Part shown: positions 59,969 to 64,000 of the stretch, one piece after another | Position numbering within the stretch: position 1 is the first letter of the stretch | Layout: each line of letters opens with the position of its first letter | Assembly (NCBI RefSeq): GCF_002909485.1 | Contig: NZ_PPXG01000002.1 | Location: 248,001 to 312,000, forward strand | From: Stutzerimonas stutzeri | GTDB taxonomy: Bacteria > Pseudomonadota > Gammaproteobacteria > Pseudomonadales > Pseudomonadaceae | DNA length: 64,000 nt | Direction: 5' to 3' | The notes under the pieces: generated by a model | The model's input: only the letters and a program-made list of their open reading frames with translations | Told to the model about the DNA's origin: nothing | Databases searched by the model: none | Program-made: the position numbers and the translations under genes

Positions 59969-60577
59969 ATGAAACCCTGGGTTCTTGGATTGACTGGTGG
60001 TATCGGTAGCGGCAAAACCGCTGTGGCGGATCGGTTCGCCAGCCTGGGTGCGCATGTAGTCGATGCCGACCAGGCGGCGCGCTGGGTGGTTGAGTCTGGT
60101 CGCCCAGCACTGCAGCAGATCGTTGAGCACTTTGGTGAAGATGTTCTGCTGCAGAGCGGTGAGCTGGACCGGGCTACGCTACGTCAGCGGATATTCGACG
60201 ATCCGGCTGAGCGGCAGTGGCTGGAGAAGCTTCTGCATCCCTTGATTCGTGCCGAGGTCGCTCAGCAACTCGCGCTTGCCGATTCTTCTTATGCAATCAT
60301 GGTGTCACCGCTGCTTATCGAGTCCGGGCAGTATCGTCAGGTTGGTCGCGTATTGGTCGTGGATGTACCGGAGTCGCTCCAGATCGCACGCACGACGGCT
60401 CGTGATCAGGCCAGCGAGGAGCAGGTGCGCGCCATTCTCAGCGCTCAGGTTCAGCGTGAAGAGCGCTTGAAGCATGCCGATGATGTGCTTGTGAACGATC
60501 GTGACCTGTCATGGCTTGGGGTGGAGGTCGAGCGTTTGCACCGTTTTTATCTGACATTGCGAGGAGGCCAGGAATGA
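59969..60577 (+). CDS. coaE: Dephospho-CoA kinase
   Basis: 202 aa. P-loop [21 protein letters not shown], then [13 protein letters not shown], the lid-region [23 protein letters not shown] and [26 protein letters not shown]. It makes CoA from dephospho-CoA. It lies 157 nt after pilD and overlaps yacG (ATGA), the usual pilD-coaE-yacG order. Confidence 0.96.
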   Translation: MKPWVLGLTGGIGSGKTAVADRFASLGAHVVDADQAARWVVESGRPALQQIVEHFGEDVLLQSGELDRATLRQRIFDDPAERQWLEKLLHPLIRAEVAQQLALADSSYAIMVSPLLIESGQYRQVGRVLVVDVPESLQIARTTARDQASEEQVRAILSAQVQREERLKHADDVLVNDRDLSWLGVEVERLHRFYLTLRGGQE

Positions 60578-60768
60578 CCGCAACAGTTGAGTGCCCCACT
60601 TGTGGGGCGCCAGTAGAGTGGGGGCCGCAGAGCCCGAATCGGCCATTTTGCTCCGAACGCTGCAAGCTCATTGATCTCGGCGCTTGGGCTGCCGAAGCAC
60701 ATGCCATTCCAGGTAACGAGCTGGAGGATGATGTGTTTTCGGGCGATATGCCCCCGCGTGAGCACTAG
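60574..60768 (+). CDS. yacG: DNA gyrase inhibitor YacG (zinc protein)
   Basis: 64 aa from ATG 60574, with GAGGAGG upstream inside coaE. Zinc ligands in [12 protein letters not shown] and [15 protein letters not shown]. In E. coli YacG binds GyrB and blocks DNA binding. The C-terminal tail is acidic. Confidence 0.95.
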   Translation: MTATVECPTCGAPVEWGPQSPNRPFCSERCKLIDLGAWAAEAHAIPGNELEDDVFSGDMPPREH

Positions 60769-60798
60769 GCTCTTTTCGGGCTTCGCGTTTCCTTTTTG

Positions 60799-61479
60799 TT
60801 ACTTCTCTTCTTTCCAAGGCGCTTGCAAGTAACGGCTATGGTTGAAACTTTCCATCCAGTCAGGATAGAAGACGACCAGCGCCGTAATGGCTGTGCCATT
60901 GATAAATGCCTCGGGAAACATTACCAGCCAGATGTATCCGGCAAAGTCGTCTAGCCAGGGCGGCATTGGGTAGCGCCCGTCAAATAGCAGCACACCTAGC
61001 GACGCCAGGATGCATGTCAGTGCTGCGAGGGCCGCTGGGAAGAACCCTGCGAAAAAAATAAACACGAACAGGTTGCGCGGCTGGGCGCGCTCGACTTGGC
61101 GTGCGCAGACGATGGTGACCAGTACCGGAAGCAGAACAAGCAGAACGCCATTCATGCCTAAGGCCGCCAGATGTTGGTGGCCGGTCAATGTCAGGCCGAG
61201 TTGTGCGACCAGTGCTGCAATGATGGCGAGGGGCCAGTCAAGCAGCAGGGTTATGGCTGTCAGTCCAATAAAGTGGAAAGAGAGACCTGAGTCGAAGTCT
61301 CGACGTACCAGCCAGAGCAGGAATATGGATAGCATTGCGCCGAACAGGAGGTGCTGTCGGCGTGTATCACTGAACAATTCCACCCACGGTGCTCGCCATA
61401 CCGCCCAGAGCAAGGCGGTCGAATAAATCAGCCAGCCGAGCAGAAGGCTGGAGGGAGAGAGCAGATGAGCGGCTATCAT
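60799..61479 (-). CDS. CbiM-like energy-coupling-factor permease
   Basis: 226 aa with about six hydrophobic helices. The segments DSGLSFHFIGLTAITLLLDWPLA, LGMNGVLLVLLPVLVTI, FVFIFFAGFFPAALAALTCIL and MFPEAFINGTAITALVVFYPDW resemble the CbiM/ECF permease superfamily. The N-terminus (MIAAHLLSP) is not the metal-binding Met-His start of true cobalt/nickel CbiM, and no CbiN, CbiQ or ATPase gene is near, nor a cobalamin riboswitch in the 67-nt upstream gap. Substrate unknown. Confidence 0.8.
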   Translation of the reverse strand: MIAAHLLSPSSLLLGWLIYSTALLWAVWRAPWVELFSDTRRQHLLFGAMLSIFLLWLVRRDFDSGLSFHFIGLTAITLLLDWPLAIIAALVAQLGLTLTGHQHLAALGMNGVLLVLLPVLVTIVCARQVERAQPRNLFVFIFFAGFFPAALAALTCILASLGVLLFDGRYPMPPWLDDFAGYIWLVMFPEAFINGTAITALVVFYPDWMESFNHSRYLQAPWKEEK

Positions 61480-61546
61480 CTCGTGACTCCTTTGCGGTGG
61501 TCGTGCTGGGTCATTTTCTGCTGAATATTCCCGACTATTGGATCTC

Positions 61547-62584
61547 TCAGGGCGCAGGGTTCGGCTGTCCCGTGTGGATCGCTTCGATCTCCTTCAGCAC
61601 TTCGCCCGACAGTTCTAACTCGATGCTGGAAATGTTTGATTCAAGCTGCTCGAGCGTCGTGGCACCAATGATGTTGCTGGTAACGAAGGGTTGTGCTGTG
61701 ACGTAAGCGAGGGCCATCTGGGCCGGACTCAAGCCGTGTTCGCGAGCTAGAGCGACGTATCGGGAGCAGGCTGCCCTTGCCTGAGGATTGTTATAGCGTG
61801 CGAAGCGTTGAAAAAGCGTAAGGCGTGCATTGGCCGGTCGTGCCCCGTTCTCGTACTTTCCACTCAGCATGCCGAATGCAAGTGGCGAGTAAGCAAGCAG
61901 TCCGCATTGTTCGCGTATGGCGATCTCGGCCAGGCCGACTTCGAAGCTTCGGTTGAGTAAGTTGTATGGGTTCTGTATCGACACGGCGCGCGGCCAGCCA
62001 CGGGAATCGGCCAGCTGCAGATACTTCATTGTGCCCCAGGGTGTTTCGTTTGAAAGGCCGATATGGCGAATCCTGCCGGCTTTAATTTCCTCGTCTAGTA
62101 CCTCCAGGGTTTCTTCAAGCTCTGTGAAATCGCCCTCCTGATGCTGGTAGCCCAGTTGTCCGAAGAAGTTCGTGCTGCGTTCAGGCCAGTGCAGCTGATA
62201 GAGGTCGACCCAGTCCGTCTGGAGCCGGCGGAGGCTGTCGTCCAGCGCAGCGCGAATGTGTTTGCGGTTGAATTTAAGATGGCCATCGCGGATGTGGGTG
62301 ATGCCGTTGCCGGGCCCGGCGATCTTGGTCGCTAAAATCCAATTGGCCCGATCGCCGCGAGCCTTGAGATAGCTGCCAATGCAGCGCTCGGTGGCTGCGT
62401 AGGTTTCCGGGCGCGGAGGGACCGGATACATTTCGGCCGTATCGATAAAATTGATCCCGGCCGCTTTCGCGCGGTCGAGCTGGGTGAATGCTTGGGCTTC
62501 GGTGTTTTGTTCGCCCCATGTCATCGTGCCTAAACAGAGTGCGCTGACGTTCAGGTCGGTGCGGCCTAGTTGGCGATATTGCAT
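61547..62584 (-). CDS. tas: NADP(H)-dependent aldo/keto reductase Tas
   Basis: 345 aa. The AKR tetrad is visible: D48 and Y53 in FIDTAEMYPVPP, K87 in LATKIAG, H132 in YQLHWPERS. The C-terminal NADP-binding part is TAQPFVTSNIIGATTLEQLESN. This matches Tas of E. coli, a member that complements tyrosine auxotrophy under special conditions; the physiological substrate is unknown. Confidence 0.92.
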   Translation of the reverse strand: MQYRQLGRTDLNVSALCLGTMTWGEQNTEAQAFTQLDRAKAAGINFIDTAEMYPVPPRPETYAATERCIGSYLKARGDRANWILATKIAGPGNGITHIRDGHLKFNRKHIRAALDDSLRRLQTDWVDLYQLHWPERSTNFFGQLGYQHQEGDFTELEETLEVLDEEIKAGRIRHIGLSNETPWGTMKYLQLADSRGWPRAVSIQNPYNLLNRSFEVGLAEIAIREQCGLLAYSPLAFGMLSGKYENGARPANARLTLFQRFARYNNPQARAACSRYVALAREHGLSPAQMALAYVTAQPFVTSNIIGATTLEQLESNISSIELELSGEVLKEIEAIHTGQPNPAP

Positions 62585-63021
62585 GGGGGTACCTCGTGCA
62601 GTAGGGCGAATCGGAGAGCGGGTAGGTTATCGAAGATGGGCGGCTCGTGAGCATGAGAGTGACTGCGTGCATTGAAGTGCCACGTGTGTTCGTTTGAAGC
62701 GTTGGACCGAGCTTCGAGGCTTAAGGGTGCGATAAATTTTCCCTGGGGCGTCCGCCTAGATAAGTGCGTGGAAGTAGTAAATGTCGGTTGCTATTTTTCT
62801 GGTAATCAGGATAATTCCGCAGCCTGTCGCCGGGGATGCCTAGCCCGTCGACGCAAGTCAAAGGTAGGGGATGCCAAGCCTGCCGAATCATTGCCGTAGC
62901 GGACGCGCTGACCCGAGCCCCCGATAGCGTCTGTTTCCGGCTGCCCTGGTCTTGCCAGGGCGAGCACCATTCAGTAAGATTCGCCGTCTTATTTTCAGGG
63001 CGGCCCCTGAGGCTATAACGA
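62585..63021. other. Intergenic region tas - rplM
   Basis: 437 nt with short random open frames only. The right part holds the rplM promoter and a small hairpin; I saw no gene, tRNA or repeat in the rest. Confidence 0.6.
62952..62980 (+). promoter_or_regulatory. Sigma-70 promoter of rplM-rpsI
   Basis: TTGCCA, a 17-nt spacer, TAAGAT, 41 nt before the rplM ATG. An inverted repeat GCCCTGG/CCAGGGC (62943-62961) overlaps the -35 box. Confidence 0.65.
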
Positions 63022-63450
63022 ATGAAGACATTTACTGCTAAACCGGAAACCGTCAAGCGCGACTGGTTCGTCGTCGACGCTGCCGGCCAGACCCTGGGTC
63101 GTCTGGCAACCGAAATCGCTAGCCGCCTGCGTGGCAAGCACAAGCCGGAATACACCCCTCACGTAGATACCGGCGATTACATCGTTGTGATCAATGCTGA
63201 GCAAGTGCGTGTTACTGGTGCCAAGACCACTGACAAGATGTACTACTCTCACTCCGGTTTCCCGGGTGGCATCAAGTCCATCAACTTCGAGAAGTTGATT
63301 GCCAAGGCGCCCGAGCGTGTGATCGAGACCGCGGTCAAAGGCATGCTGCCGAAGAACCCGCTGGGTCGCGACATGTATCGTAAGCTGAAGGTTTACAAGG
63401 GTGCTAGCCATCCTCATACCGCTCAGCAGCCCCAAGAACTGAAGATTTAA
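63022..63450 (+). CDS. rplM: 50S ribosomal protein L13
   Basis: 142 aa: [48 protein letters not shown] and [22 protein letters not shown] are L13 signatures. It binds 23S rRNA early in 50S assembly. rpsI follows at 14 nt. Confidence 0.98.
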   Translation: MKTFTAKPETVKRDWFVVDAAGQTLGRLATEIASRLRGKHKPEYTPHVDTGDYIVVINAEQVRVTGAKTTDKMYYSHSGFPGGIKSINFEKLIAKAPERVIETAVKGMLPKNPLGRDMYRKLKVYKGASHPHTAQQPQELKI

Positions 63451-63464
63451 CGGAATAGTTCATT

Positions 63465-63857
63465 ATGTCGGCGACTCAAAATTACGGCACTGGCCGTCGC
63501 AAGACTGCAACCGCGCGCGTTTTTCTGCGCCCGGGCACTGGCAAGATCTCCATCAACAACCGTGAGCTGGACAACTTCTTCGGCCGCGAAACTGCCCGCA
63601 TGGTAGTTCGCCAGCCTCTGGAGCTGACTGAGACTGTCGAGAAGTTCGACATCTACGTCACTGTTCTGGGTGGTGGTGTAAGTGGTCAGGCTGGTGCAAT
63701 TCGTCACGGTATTACTCGCGCCCTGATTTCGTACGACGAGACGCTGCGTAGCTCGCTGCGTAAGGCTGGCTTCGTTACTCGTGATGCTCGCGAAGTTGAA
63801 CGTAAGAAGGTCGGTCTGCGCAAAGCGCGTAAGCGTCCGCAGTACTCCAAGCGCTAA
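63465..63857 (+). CDS. rpsI: 30S ribosomal protein S9
   Basis: 130 aa: [39 protein letters not shown] and the C-terminal [17 protein letters not shown] whose end reaches the P-site tRNA. It is the second gene of the rplM-rpsI operon. Confidence 0.98.
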   Translation: MSATQNYGTGRRKTATARVFLRPGTGKISINNRELDNFFGRETARMVVRQPLELTETVEKFDIYVTVLGGGVSGQAGAIRHGITRALISYDETLRSSLRKAGFVTRDAREVERKKVGLRKARKRPQYSKR

Positions 63858-63874
63858 TTCGCGCTTTCAAAAGA

Positions 63875-63911
63875 AACGCCCAGTTTCGTTCGGAGCTGGG
63901 CGTTTTTTTTT
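63875..63911 (+). terminator. Rho-independent terminator of rplM-rpsI
   Basis: 9-bp stem AACGCCCAG/CTGGGCGTT with a 12-nt loop and a long T-run, 17 nt after rpsI. The remaining 89 nt to the window edge hold no gene. Confidence 0.9.
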
Positions 63912-64000
63912 CTGCTCGTTTTGTGTTGGTGCGACAGTGTGTCGCGCGTCGCTAGGCCAGGTTGTCTGGGGGGAGAGGCTTTGTGACTGGCTATTACCTT

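Noticed and set aside
61480-61546. Cobalamin riboswitch before the CbiM-like gene
   Set aside because: Only 67 nt are available and no B12-box-like sequence is seen.
62721-63155. 144-codon minus-strand frame upstream of and into rplM
   Set aside because: It overlaps the promoter and start of rplM and encodes no recognisable protein.

Overview
The window looks like chromosomal core sequence of a Pseudomonas stutzeri-type gammaproteobacterium (Stutzerimonas). The evidence is the high-GC coding bias and several gene neighbourhoods known from Pseudomonas: roxSR, gatCAB facing mreBCD, kdsD-kdsC-lptCAB-rpoN-hpf-ptsN-rapZ-ptsO, mlaFEDCB-ibaG-murA-hisGDC-algW, cysD-cysNC, and pilA divergent from pilBCD-coaE-yacG. 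The species call is inference. I found no rRNA, tRNA, CRISPR array, prophage or classical insertion sequence.

Layout. 1-6.1 kb: a minus-strand iron-uptake cluster (TonB receptor, PepSY membrane protein, DUF2271, DUF4198, CysJ-like membrane flavoprotein) behind a likely Fur box. 6.2-10 kb: a SIMPL protein, the RoxS/RoxR redox two-component system and an AEC transporter. 10.2-12 kb: an M23 peptidase, a small coiled-coil membrane protein and a bactofilin, probably a cell-shape module. 12-14.7 kb: two tandem Ca/Na antiporter paralogues and a short RlpA lipoprotein. 14.8-18 kb: gatCAB. 18.3-32.8 kb: mreBCD, an unknown coiled-coil protein, maf, rng, yhdP, a nitrilase-family gene, tldD, darP and pmbA. 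32.8-39.8 kb: the nitrogen-PTS, rpoN, Lpt and KDO block. 40-50 kb: Mla lipid transport, a psiE gene, ibaG, murA, hisG/D/C and algW. 50-54 kb: a Nif3-family gene, then cysD and a fused cysNC for sulfate activation. 54-55.1 kb: a REP-associated tyrosine transposase (RAYT) inside a cluster of REP hairpins, the only clearly mobile-type region. 55.2-60.8 kb: type IV pilus genes, coaE and yacG. 60.8-62.6 kb: a CbiM-like permease and an aldo/keto reductase. 63-64 kb: rplM-rpsI.

Much of the window serves envelope construction: MreBCD, bactofilin/M23 and RlpA shape or remodel the wall, MurA starts peptidoglycan synthesis, Kds/Lpt make and deliver LPS, and Mla keeps outer-membrane lipid asymmetry. RpoN, encoded at 35-36 kb, probably drives pilA from a clear -24/-12 promoter.

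The most unusual items are mreC, whose conserved N-terminus starts at an ATC codon with a well-placed Shine-Dalgarno and no usable ATG/GTG/TTG; a perfect 12-bp hairpin between mreB and mreC; the RAYT gene framed by 55-bp direct repeats, with its stop codon inside a REP; a 16-bp perfect palindrome before cysD; and the Fur-linked periplasmic iron-reduction gene set.
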